Notes under the pieces: model-generated
What the model saw: the letters and a program-made list of their open reading frames with translations, nothing else
The model's database searches: none
Told to the model about the DNA's origin: nothing
NCBI GenBank assembly: GCA_963842575.1
Contig: CAWJGS010000010.1
Location: forward strand, 186,001 to 250,000
From: JACDER01 sp963842575
GTDB lineage: Bacteria; Actinomycetota; Thermoleophilia; Gaiellales; Gaiellaceae
Length of the DNA: 64,000 bases
Reading direction: 5' to 3'
Shown here: positions 1 to 7,628 of the stretch, in pieces
Numbering within the stretch: the stretch's first letter is position 1
How the letters are laid out: the number at the start of each line of letters is the position of its first letter
Program-made: the position numbers and the translations under genes

Positions 1-2
1 AA

Positions 3-239
3 CGCGTCGTCACGCTGCTGAACCTTCTGGACGGCTCACCACCGCAAGACGAGTTCGACGTGGACCGCGGGGTCGAGCGTCGTCACGGGCCGGAGGAGCT
101 GCCGCTGGCCGATTTCGTGCCCGGCTACGAGCGCAACCGCGAGGCCGCGCTGTCGATCCTCGCGTGGCTCGAGGCTCACGGCGAGGTGGATGCGGCGATG
201 GCGGCTGCGGTGCGCGCTCTCGCATCGCCGCCGAGCTGA
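3..239 (+). CDS. 3' end of an unidentified gene, cut by the window edge
   Basis: An open frame runs from the window edge to a TGA at 237-239 and encodes the last 78 residues of a protein. The segment is charged and helical-looking, with the stretch DFVPGYERNREAALSILAW near residue 40. Codon use fits the neighbouring coding DNA, with G or C in most third positions. I do not recognise the family. The start and any catalytic part lie outside the window. Confidence 0.55.
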   Translation, partial: RVVTLLNLLDGSPPQDEFDVDRGVERRHGPEELPLADFVPGYERNREAALSILAWLEAHGEVDAAMAAAVRALASPPS

Positions 240-392
240 GGTCGAGCTCGGTCAGCCGAGCGTGGTAATTCCCCGTCTGCCGCACGATGCCTCTCCCGGC
301 GGAGGACGTGCAGCGAAACGGTCCGGCACCGACGACCGTACCGGAGGGTGAATGCATACTCGCAGGCATTCGTGACCACGCGGCCAGTGACC

Positions 393-422
393 TAGACTCG
401 CGCGACCACCAAACTAGGAGGT
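393..422 (+). promoter_or_regulatory. -10 hexamer and Shine-Dalgarno of the ABM-like gene
   Basis: TAGACT at 393-398 is a plausible -10 element and AGGAGGT at 416-422 is a near-perfect Shine-Dalgarno, 8 nt before the ATG at 431. The strong ribosome binding site decides the start. An upstream in-frame ATG at 287 has no such site. Confidence 0.45.
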
Positions 423-430
423 CAAGCGCG

Positions 431-733
431 ATGGCAATTCTCGTCCGCTTCAAGCCGGTCCGACTGTCGGCGGCAGAGTACGACAGCGTCGGCCGGAAGC
501 TAGAGGAGCGTGGCCACTGGCCGCCGGAGGGGCTACTCGCTCATGTGGCGTTCGGAGGCGAGACCGGCCTCCACGTCAGCGAGGTGTGGGACTCCCGCGA
601 ACAGCAGGAGCAGTTCGCGCAGAAGCTCATGCCGATCCTGGAAGAGGAGGGAGTCAGTCTCGAGGGCGATCCGCAGTACCTCGACGTTCAGAGCTACTTG
701 TTCCGCGAGGCCAGCAGCGACTCGGGCAGCTAG
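431..733 (+). CDS. Small ABM-like (dimeric alpha/beta barrel) protein
   Basis: A 100-residue soluble protein beginning MAILVRFKPV. The start follows from the Shine-Dalgarno at 416-422. The length and the pattern of a strand, helix, LLAHVAFGGETGLHVSEVWDS, helix, and a final strand YLDVQSYLF resemble the dimeric alpha/beta-barrel fold of antibiotic biosynthesis monooxygenase-like proteins. This is a fold-level guess; no active-site signature is seen. It is probably transcribed alone, with about 100 nt before the next gene. Confidence 0.6.
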   Translation: MAILVRFKPVRLSAAEYDSVGRKLEERGHWPPEGLLAHVAFGGETGLHVSEVWDSREQQEQFAQKLMPILEEEGVSLEGDPQYLDVQSYLFREASSDSGS

Positions 734-849
734 AAGGAGCGGAGCACGCCGCGGAGACGGATCTGTAGCCACCGTTTCGGGGCTCGGCGGACAGCCGAGC
801 AAGCGACGGCCCCGTACCGTCCACCGGACCAACTGTGTTAGATGCAGCT

Positions 850-1254
850 ATGACGCAGCCGCAGGGTTCAGAGCAATCCGACGCCGCAGACAAAGCGCCT
901 TCGACGGCGCCGTCCGATCTCGATCAGGAGCGGCGTACGTCGATGGCTGCAGAGCGCACCTGGTTGGCGTGGTGGCGCACCGCGCTGGGCGCCACCGCCG
1001 GGGCGCTCGCTGTGGGCCGGTTCGCCCCGCAACTGCTCGACGTCGCCCCATGGCCGTACATTCTGCTCGGCTGCGGCTACGCGTCTCTCGCGATCGGGCT
1101 CACCATCGTCGGCGCACAACGCCAGCGCGAGTTGGAGCATGCGCTGCGAACCGGTGGCCATGTACCGCTGCGGTTCCGCACCGTCGCGCTGTTCACCGTC
1201 GGCGGAGTCGCGCTTGCCGTGATGACCGTCGTGCTCGTGATCGCGCAGACCTGA
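850..1254 (+). CDS. DUF202 family membrane protein
   Basis: The protein has about 134 residues. A hydrophilic N-terminus is followed by the DUF202 signature ERTWLAWWRTALG near residue 37, then three hydrophobic segments (GATAGALAVGRF, YILLGCGYASLAIGLTIVG and VALFTVGGVALAVMTVVLVI). The family contains small inner-membrane proteins such as YidH; no biochemical role is established. The ATG at 850 is preferred. A GTG at 835 would add five residues. Confidence 0.75.
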   Translation: MTQPQGSEQSDAADKAPSTAPSDLDQERRTSMAAERTWLAWWRTALGATAGALAVGRFAPQLLDVAPWPYILLGCGYASLAIGLTIVGAQRQRELEHALRTGGHVPLRFRTVALFTVGGVALAVMTVVLVIAQT

Positions 1255-1342
1255 CGCACCTCCTGTGCCGGGGCGGGGCCGTTCAAGCGGTGCCGGCCAT
1301 GCGCCATTGAGGCAGATCGGCGACCTCGGCGGCCGGTCGCCC

Positions 1343-1479
1343 TACGGGCACGAGATCGCGTTCGCAGACTCCAGATGCGGAAAGGCTGGCATCTTCACCG
1401 TTCCGGCCGCCGGCGGCACCCCAAGCTCGTCATCGAGGGCAAGTCGATCTTGGAGCCCAGCTGGGCGCCGAGATCCTGA
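1343..1479 (+). pseudogene. Frameshifted remnant of a TolB/WD40-like propeller blade
   Basis: The stretch 1343-1422 reads HEIAFADSRCGKAGIFTVPA and continues with AGGTP, the look of a PD40/TolB-type propeller blade. One base is then missing and the reading continues in another frame from 1420 as PKLVIEGKSILEPSWAPRS to a TGA at 1477. No start codon or complete domain surrounds it. The rest of 1255-1705 holds no convincing gene, although SPDWRLAAG near 1525 may be a further scrap. It is probably a decayed fragment. Confidence 0.4.
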
Positions 1480-1705
1480 ATCCTCCGCAACCGGTAGGGA
1501 TCACGGCTTTCTTTGCCCAGGTCAGCCCCGACTGGAGGCTGGCCGCCGGCCGCCACGCCGGGTCGCTGAGCGGGGATGAGACGGCTTCGACTCATCCGTC
1601 CGCCCGGGCGAGGACCGCGTTTGCGCACTCGACCTGCGGGTAGGCGACCTGGAGCCGCCCAACGACCTCGCGCCGAGCCCGGCGCGACCGAAAGGAGTGA
1701 TGCCA

Positions 1706-2077
1706 GTGTCCAGCGCTGACATCTGGACGTACAAAAGCAATCTAGGGACTGGGGTCGATCTCGTTGGATTCGGGGTCGAAGCCGAGGACGGTGGCATCGG
1801 CAAGATCGACGAAGCCACTTCCGACGTCGGTAGCAGCTACATCGTCGTGGATACGGGTCCGTGGATCTTCGGCAAGAAGGTCATGCTTCCGGCCGGGGTC
1901 ATCGATTCGGTCGATACCGACGATGAGAAGGTGTACGTCAATCGAACGAAGGACGAGATCAAGGACGCACCCGAGTTCGACGAAGACACCTATCAAAGCG
2001 ACGAGTACCGCACGAATCTCGGCGGTTACTACGGACGCGAGCGGGTCGGCTCGCGCGACAGCACCGACCTGCTCTAG
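1706..2077 (+). CDS. PRC-barrel domain protein
   Basis: An acidic protein of about 123 residues. The core (GVDLVGFGVEAEDGGIGKI, then SSYIVVDTGPWIFGKKVMLP, then GVIDSVD) matches the PRC-barrel pattern of a short beta barrel found in the photosynthetic reaction-centre H subunit and RimM. In actinobacteria, stand-alone copies are common and often stress related. GTG at 1706 is chosen because AGGAG at 1693-1697 then sits 8 nt upstream. GTG 1697 and ATG 1700 overlap the ribosome site. The gene ends just before a strong terminator hairpin. Confidence 0.75.
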   Translation: MSSADIWTYKSNLGTGVDLVGFGVEAEDGGIGKIDEATSDVGSSYIVVDTGPWIFGKKVMLPAGVIDSVDTDDEKVYVNRTKDEIKDAPEFDEDTYQSDEYRTNLGGYYGRERVGSRDSTDLL

Positions 2078-2091
2078 ATCGATCTTCAAGC

Positions 2092-2130
2092 GACCCCACG
2101 GCTCCGGCTCTGCTCTGGGGCCGTGGGGTC
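2092..2130 (+). terminator. Strong hairpin terminator
   Basis: An 11-bp perfect stem (2092-2102 GACCCCACGGC with 2120-2130 GCCGTGGGGTC) encloses a 17-nt loop and is followed by CAGCCTTAAG. It begins 15 nt after the PRC-barrel stop, so it probably terminates that transcript. It also marks the left border region of the putative island. Confidence 0.75.
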
Positions 2131-2161
2131 AGCCTTAAGTGGGCAGCTCTCTGTGCCCAAC

Positions 2162-2191
2162 TCAGGGCGCCGAAATTTGAACTCGGGACCT
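2162..2191 (-). repeat. tRNA-Pro 3'-end fragment, putative att site
   Basis: These 30 bases match the 3' end (T arm plus acceptor strand) of the tRNA-Pro at 7069-7098 at 27 of 30 positions and in the same orientation. There is no anticodon arm or 5' half, so it is not a complete tRNA. A duplicated tRNA 3' end downstream of an intact tRNA is what site-specific integration leaves at the distal border of an element. Confidence 0.55.
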
Positions 2192-2278
2192 ATCGACAGC
2201 TCAGGCGAGTGGCGCCCGGTGTTGGGCGGCCGGCGGAGCGGCCGTCACCGTCGGCCCCGAGCAGTCGGCTCCGCCGCG

Positions 2279-4797
2279 CTACGACACCGCGATGGCGATC
2301 ACCTGAATCCCTGCTCGGCGAGCGGCCGCACCGAGCCGGAGCGCCAGACGGCTCTCCGCGCCCGTCGGATTGGCGACGAGGAAGGCAACTCGGTTCGGCG
2401 ACCGGGTGACGCGATACTCCGCGTCGAACCTGTCCAGCAGGCGCTTTGCGCGATCGGCTGCGGCCGGCCGAACGCTCAGGTGGATCCCGGAGAAGCCAGC
2501 CTGCTTCACGGTTCGAGCAGCCGCGACGGCGTGCCGCCGCGACGCAGACAGCGCACTCGATCCGGCCTTTGCGTGCTTCGCGGCCCACGGGTTCGCACCG
2601 AAGAGGGCGTTCCAGAGCACCTTTTGCATCCCTGCCGTGTACGCGCGGAAGTTCGGATCGCTCGAGAAGAGGATGGCTCGTCCGAGTCCGACCGGCTCGT
2701 CCGTTATCGCGGCCGTGCCGCCTAGCTCCTCCTCACCGTCTGCGAAGCCGGAAACGTAGAAGTCGGGGCTGTTTGCAGCCGGGTACTTAGCGACGACGTA
2801 GCCCGGGACCGAAGCGTGGATCACGGGGTCGTAGTCGTAGAAGGCGTACGCCTCGCTCCCGACTCCCGAGGCGAGCGGACTACCGGTGGAGACGGTCACG
2901 CGGATGAGCGCTCCTGCGACATCCGAGTGCGGATCGGTGAACTGGTCGGTCGTCAGGCCGAGCCGCCCCGCGAGCACGGCTCCTCCTGCGAAGCCGAGAT
3001 AACGGCCGCCTCCATTCAGCCAGGATGCGAGCGCCTTTCGCCCGGCGGGGCCGAGTGCGTTGCTCGCCACGATCGGATCCCCCTGCGTCGCGATGAGGAC
3101 GTCGTAGCCGGTCAGCCCGCCGTTCGCGATGTCGCTCGGAGTCACGCTCGCGTACGGCAGGTGCCAGACCCGGTCGAACAGGTACGCCAGCCAGCCGGCC
3201 GACTGCAGGGCGTTTGCCGAGCTCGAAGTGCGCAGCACCGCGATGCTCGGGATGGGCCCAGGCGGTACCGGCGGAGGCGGCTGGCTCTGCGGAGGAACGA
3301 GGTTCGCCGACGGCCCGAGGAACTGCGCCCGAGCGTCCTCCAGCCAGGTTCGACAGCAGCGGGTTGCTCCAGCCAGAGATGTCGTAGAAGTAGGGGAAGG
3401 CGACGTAGGTGTCCTCGTTCAGCATCGCCTGGATCCAGTGCTTCTGCTGCTGGGCCATCGGGATCCAGTAGGTGCCGGCCGGCAGGATCGGTCGACCTCG
3501 GCGTACGGCCGTACGGCTTGTAGTCCGGGACCGTCAGGGGCGAGGTCAGCCGGTAGACCGCGACGTCCATGCGCTGAAGCCGCCGGACCAGCGCCCGCAG
3601 CTCCGGCTGCTTGGCCGGGTCGTCGCGCAGGAAGTAATGGCGGACCAGGTCGGTCGGCACCTGGAAGAGGAGCCGCGAGCCCTTGTCGTTGACGAAGTTC
3701 GGCTCGAGCTGGCCGTTCACGCCCTCGAAGTACGCCTCGACGTACTCCTGGTGCCAGGCTGACAGGACCGACTGCCGGTGAAGCGCCGCCGTCGAGAGCG
3801 AGACCCACTGCGAGACGTAGTGCTCGTAGGTCCGCTCGGAGATCGGGGCGACGCTGTACTTCTCGAACGTCATCCCATTGGCTCCGAAGCCGATGGAGGG
3901 GACGGTGTCTCCGTAGACGGGAGCGAAGAAGTCGTACAGGTCGTCGTTGAAGTACTGGATGTGCTGACGGGTGAACTCGGCCTGAATCGCCGGGCCGTAG
4001 AGCTCGTCCTGCCAGTCGATGACCGTGTCGGCGACCTCGTGATAGATCGGGTCCTTGTTGGGCGGGAAGAAGTAGTGCTGCCCGCCCATCTCGTGCGCAT
4101 CGATCATGAGAACGGGCGGGTATTGCCGCATGAGCTCGAGCTTCCCGTCCGTCTCCGGCTGCGTGCGGGCGAACCAGTCGCGGTTGAGGTCGAAGTCGTA
4201 GTGGTTGCGCCGGGTCTCGTTCTCGCGTCCGTCCGGATTCTGCGTGGGCACGATTACGACGACCGCGTTGTCGGTGATCTGCTGCGCCGCGCAGTCGTCA
4301 CGATCGGCGAGCTCGTACAAAATGCGGAGGTCCGCGTCCGCCCCCGACTCCTCGTTTCCGTGGACGTTCCCGGCGAGCCAGAGGATCGCCGGGGAATGCG
4401 CGGCCAGGTTCGCGGCTTGGGCCGTCGGCGTCAGCGGGTTGCGCAGCGCGGCGGCGTTCGCGCGAATCGTGGCGAGCGTGCTCGGAGTCAGGTTGCCCGG
4501 CTTTCCAACGATTGAGTACTTGAGCGGCCGGCCCTCCCACGATGTCGCGAACTGGCCGCTCACGACGCGTGAGCTTGCCGCGTCGAGCGCCCCGATGTAG
4601 GTGTTGATCTCGGCCGCAGTGGCCTCCTGCGAGCCGAGCTCATAGCCGAGCACCTGCTGCGGCGTCGGAACCTGGCCGCGGAAGTGCGGCGGCGTCTGGA
4701 TCGGATCACACGTGGTAGCACCCGCCCGGCCGACGACCAGCAGTGCGACCACTGCGGCAAGGACGACGGGCGCAAGCGCCAGAAGGTATTTCCTCAT
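2279..4797 (-). pseudogene. Secreted M14-type zinc carboxypeptidase, frameshifted
   Basis: The intended product is about 840 residues: a signal peptide (MRKYLLALAPVVLAAVVALL), an M14 peptidase domain and a long C-terminal region resembling the class I amidotransferase-like fold (ASWLNGGGRYLGFAGG). M14 zinc-ligand motifs are visible (AGNVHGNEESG and DAHEMGGQHYF). The frame is intact from 4797 to about 3510. It then jumps near 3485-3505 (ILPAGTYWIPMAQQQKHWI lies in a second frame) and again near 3330, and runs in a third frame to the TAG at 2279. It is either a decayed gene or sequencing indels; the protein sense is preserved throughout, which favours indels. Confidence 0.6.
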
Positions 4798-4989
4798 CGG
4801 TCACTCCCCCTTGAGCCGAGATGAAGAGGCGGGAATATACCACCCGCATCCGGCTACAGAGCGGCGCGGATCGCGTAGTCGTCCCGCGTCGATCAGCGCA
4901 GGCGTCTTCGGGAGCGGGGTTGGCGGCCCACTTGTCTGCAAGGCCCTCTATGCCGATCCCGACCCCGACAGCGTCCGAGAGCCAGGTGT

Positions 4990-5145
4990 GCGCACCAGCT
5001 CGGCTGCGCCCGACGCAGGCTACGAGGCCCGGCGAGCGACCGGTATCGGATCAAGGTGAAGAACCGCGGCTACTGGCGCTACTCGCTCGAGCGTGAAGCT
5101 GCCCGAAACCGCCGCAGGACGCCCTCGATGTGTGCGACTCGATAG
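4990..5145 (+). pseudogene. Gene-end remnant, copy A (NRGYWR...CATR tail)
   Basis: In one frame the end of this stretch reads DRYRIKVKNRGYWRYSLERE followed by AARNRRRTPSMCATR and a TAG at 5143-5145. The same C-terminal peptide recurs in copy B at 6909-6995, so it is a real coding relic. No start or recognisable domain lies upstream, and the rest of 4798-5231 holds nothing else I can support. The basic tail near a tRNA-anchored border could belong to an integrase, but no catalytic Arg/Tyr motif is visible. Confidence 0.35.
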
Positions 5146-5231
5146 CGACTCCCGAGTTCCGCCGGCATTTCCACGGCGGATACGGCTTGAACTATGGGAG
5201 GTCCTCCGAGTGCCATACATCTCTCATTGGG

Positions 5232-5750
5232 TCATTGTGCAGCGGTTACGGTGTAGTCGGCGGACGTCAACGTCTGGAAGACCCAGGAGCCTCCCGCCCC
5301 GCCGATCGCTCCCTTGTTGACCCATGCGCGGGCCTGAGCGAACGTGAGAAATGCTGGCGAAAACGCGACGGTGTCCCCCGACTGGCCGTTGTCGGTGATC
5401 CGGACGCCTTGGTAGTCGTCCCCAAACCCCTGGAACGCGAACCGCATCTTCGGGTGCCCGTTGTCGCGGGAGCTGGCAACGTAGTGTGCGCAGGCGACGG
5501 GGAACACGTCGCCTCTGATCAACATCGTGCCGCTGTCCCCGTTGCAGTTGCCGGACTTGTCGTTCTCTAGGCCAACATAGGACGTGCCTCCGTCGATCAC
5601 AGGGTCTTGAGGGTGGACATCGAACGTCGGGCCCCCGGGGGCGATCGTGCCCGAACCGGTGAGCTTGCCTTGCGCCGTATCCGCAGCGGCGATCCCCGGC
5701 ATCGCCAGAAACGCTCCAACGCAGACCGCGAGCAGTGCGAGCTTCCTCAT
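5232..5750 (-). CDS. Secreted protein of unknown function (172 aa)
   Basis: The product begins with a clear signal peptide, MRKLALLAVCVGAFLAMPG, with a cleavage site after AAA. The mature part is about 148 residues, polar and glycine-rich, with two Cys (GNCNGDSG, VACAHYV) that could pair. A purine-rich GGGAGGTAGAGGATT precedes the ATG, so it is a leadered gene with a Shine-Dalgarno. I do not recognise the family. It lies inside the putative island and is probably monocistronic. Confidence 0.65.
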   Translation of the reverse strand: MRKLALLAVCVGAFLAMPGIAAADTAQGKLTGSGTIAPGGPTFDVHPQDPVIDGGTSYVGLENDKSGNCNGDSGTMLIRGDVFPVACAHYVASSRDNGHPKMRFAFQGFGDDYQGVRITDNGQSGDTVAFSPAFLTFAQARAWVNKGAIGGAGGSWVFQTLTSADYTVTAAQ

Positions 5751-5905
5751 AATCCTCTACCTCCCTCTCCCACTGCGATGAGCCGCAGTCCTGCCAGCCT
5801 ACGCCCATTCGCCGTCTGCTTCAAGGGAATCGCAATACCGCTCCCGCCCGCATGAACTGGCTCCCGGTTTGAACGCGAGCCTGGACGACGAGCCGCCGTT
5901 GAGCG

Positions 5906-5941
5906 CGAGCAGGCGCACCCCCTTCCGGGCACGCCTGCTCG
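5906..5941 (-). terminator. Hairpin terminator of the 5953-6567 gene
   Basis: A 10-bp stem, CGAGCAGGCG at 5906-5915 with CGCCTGCTCG at 5932-5941, lies 11 nt beyond the stop of the upstream minus-strand gene. Confidence 0.6.
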
Positions 5942-5952
5942 ATTTCTGGTCG

Positions 5953-6567
5953 TCAGCCGCCGTAGAAGCCGACGGCGTTCAAGATCGTGGTGGAGACCGT
6001 GGTGGAATTCGCGAACAGGCACGCTTTGGTGTTTGCGGGTGACTTCCATTGCAATGGCGTCGGGAAGGTGAACGAGAGTGGGGTCGTGCCGTCGCCCAGA
6101 TCGAGGATCTCCCAGAGCACGACGCTCGTGGGCGCGCTGGCGCAACTGGTGGCGCTGCTCGGAACTTGGGCGCCGAAGATGAAGACGCTGACGCCGTTTC
6201 CACTTGCGGCCTCGGTCGAGATCGACAGGCTGGTGATGTTGATCGGCGTCGCGCTCGGCCCGGCGATGTACGCGCCGCCATCGACGATGATCGCGCTCCA
6301 ACGCCATGGAGAGGCGGGCGCAGCCGGACGATCCGTGACCGTCCCGTCCACGCTCATCGGCCCAGCGCCGTCTCCGACTGCCAGCTTCCCGGTCGAGTCG
6401 ACCTTGGCGAAGAAGGCAGAGCCCGAGTGGTCGGAGATGTTCACGACCTGGCCGACGTTCGCCAGGGCGGTGCCGACGAGCGGGCTGAGCAGGCTGGCAA
6501 GTCCGACTCCGGCCAGCACGAAGAGCGCGGCCATCGCCACGCGCAGTTTGGTGATGCGAACCTCCAT
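5953..6567 (-). CDS. Secreted/anchored protein of unknown function (204 aa)
   Basis: The N-terminus (KLRVAMAALFVLAGVGLASLL) is a signal peptide or membrane anchor. The mature region is rich in Thr, Ser and Val and looks like an all-beta exported protein; it ends TTILNAVGFYGG. AGGAGG about 9 nt before the ATG gives a strong Shine-Dalgarno. No known domain is recognised. It lies next to another small secreted protein inside the putative island and is followed by its own hairpin. Confidence 0.65.
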   Translation of the reverse strand: MEVRITKLRVAMAALFVLAGVGLASLLSPLVGTALANVGQVVNISDHSGSAFFAKVDSTGKLAVGDGAGPMSVDGTVTDRPAAPASPWRWSAIIVDGGAYIAGPSATPINITSLSISTEAASGNGVSVFIFGAQVPSSATSCASAPTSVVLWEILDLGDGTTPLSFTFPTPLQWKSPANTKACLFANSTTVSTTILNAVGFYGG

Positions 6568-6720
6568 GAGGGTTCCCTCCTAGTAGCTGAAGGCTCAAGG
6601 GTACGGGCGTTTGGTCGTGCTTCCAGTGTCAGGGGTTGTCGCCAGAGCCAACACCCCGATTTCTGAGAGCGAGGTGCGCTTCCCAAGCTCTGACTCGACC
6701 CAGATGCGGCCCCCACAGCG

Positions 6721-6750
6721 GGGAGCCCGACCGCTGGCTGGAGGGCTCCC
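6721..6750. other. Hairpin in a long non-coding stretch
   Basis: GGGAGCCC at 6721-6728 pairs with GGGCTCCC at 6743-6750 (8 bp, 14-nt loop). It sits in the 500-nt gap 6568-7068, which otherwise holds only the copy B gene-end remnant. It could be an old terminator or part of a former attachment region. Confidence 0.3.
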
Positions 6751-6908
6751 GGAGGGCCGCTGGTGAACCAGGGGGCTCTACGTCGCGAAACACGTCTGCC
6801 CTCGGATATCGACACCGCGGCGATCACGATTCGCGAGGTCGGGCGGTGTTGGGCGTCGGCGAGCTGCACGACAAGCGGGAAAGGAAAAGGGCGCCGCAGC
6901 GCCATTTA

Positions 6909-6995
6909 AAAATCGGGGTTACTGGCGGTTCCCCGCTCGAGCGGGAAGCTGCCCGAAACCGACGCAAGACACCCTGCATGTTCGCGACTCGGTAG
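6909..6995 (+). pseudogene. Gene-end remnant, copy B, next to the tRNA
   Basis: The last 61 nt match copy A (5085-5145) at roughly 85 percent and encode PLEREAARNRRKTPCMFATR with the same TAG. Just upstream NRGYWRF is in another frame, so this copy carries an extra C near 6931. It reads toward the tRNA-Pro 3' end, 73 nt away, where integrase genes of tRNA-targeting elements often lie. That link is only an inference. Confidence 0.35.
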
Positions 6996-7068
6996 CCGTT
7001 TGGGCACTGAATGGGCACTGTGCCGCCACCCCTCCGGGCGGAAAGCCGCATAACCATGCCGCCTAGAG

Positions 7069-7143
7069 TCGGGGCGCCGAGATTCGAACTCGGGACCTCT
7101 AGTCCCCCAGACTAGCGCGCTAACCAGGCTGCGCCACGCCCCG
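7069..7143 (-). tRNA. tRNA-Pro (anticodon GGG)
   Basis: The minus strand folds as a full cloverleaf. The acceptor stem pairs CGGGGCG (7143-7137) with CGCCCCG (7076-7070). The anticodon stem is CTAGT/ACTAG around the loop CTGGGGG, and the T arm is CCGAGTTCGAATCTCGG. Loop positions 34-36 are GGG, which reads CCC proline codons. No CCA is encoded; the bases after the discriminator are CTC. It is the anchor of the putative island. Confidence 0.93.
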
Positions 7144-7151
7144 TGCCGCGA

Positions 7152-7157
7152 AGGGTA
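7152..7157 (-). promoter_or_regulatory. -10 element of tRNA-Pro
   Basis: On the minus strand TACCCT ends 8 nt before the mature tRNA 5' end, so transcription would start almost at the tRNA itself. Confidence 0.4.
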
Positions 7158-7174
7158 CCGGCATACTGCCCGCC

Positions 7175-7618
7175 ATGAAGACGATCGTCGTCGGCTACGA
7201 CGGGAGCGATCCCGCCAAGCGTGCGCTCGAGCGCGCGGCCACGTTCGCGGAGAAGTTCGGGGCGAAGCTCGTGGTCACGAGCGTCGCGGAGCCGGTCGCG
7301 GTGGCGGAGGATCCCTACGTCCCGGGCGACGCGATCGGGCTGGCTGCGCCGGCGATCGTTCCCGTCCCCGACCGCGCCGAGGCGAGCCGCGAGCTCATGG
7401 AAGCGCGCGACGCGCTCGCCGGAAGGAACCTCGATGCGGAGTACCAAGCAACCGTCGGGGATGCGGCGCAGGGCATCATCGAGGTCGCAGAGAAGCAGGA
7501 GGCCGACCTGATCGTCGTCGGCACGCGCGAGCCCGGCTTCCTCGACCGGGTGCTCGGCGGGGACGTCAGCGAAACGGTCTCACGCCGCGCGCACCGCGAC
7601 GTGTTGATCGTCCACTAA
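7175..7618 (+). CDS. Universal stress protein (UspA family)
   Basis: A 147-residue single-domain USP. The N-terminal strand TIVVGYDGSDPAKRALERA carries the usual Asp, and the C-terminal ADLIVVGTREPGFLDRVLGG is the nucleotide-loop region. The G-x2-G-x9-G-S/T motif of ATP-binding members is altered here (GTREPGF), so ATP binding is uncertain. It is a single gene beginning 31 bp from the divergent tRNA and ending 10 nt before the convergent HAF gene. Confidence 0.88.
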   Translation: MKTIVVGYDGSDPAKRALERAATFAEKFGAKLVVTSVAEPVAVAEDPYVPGDAIGLAAPAIVPVPDRAEASRELMEARDALAGRNLDAEYQATVGDAAQGIIEVAEKQEADLIVVGTREPGFLDRVLGGDVSETVSRRAHRDVLIVH

Positions 7619-7628
7619 CCGGGCGCTA

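Larger units (their letters stand above)
2162..7143. mobile_element. Putative tRNA-Pro-integrated island (about 5 kb, decayed)
   Basis: The region is bounded on the right by an intact tRNA-Pro and on the left by a 27/30 copy of that tRNA's 3' end, placed as expected for insertion at the tRNA 3' terminus. Inside are a broken M14 peptidase gene, two secreted proteins of unknown function and two degenerate copies of one gene end. Housekeeping gene order resumes beyond the tRNA. No intact integrase, excisionase or conjugation gene is seen, so this is inferred from the borders and content alone. Confidence 0.4.

Noticed and set aside
5175..5205. Possible second tRNA-like fragment (TTGAACTATGGGAGGTCC)
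   Set aside because: It only partly resembles a T-arm and is not flanked by an acceptor stem, so I treat the similarity as chance.
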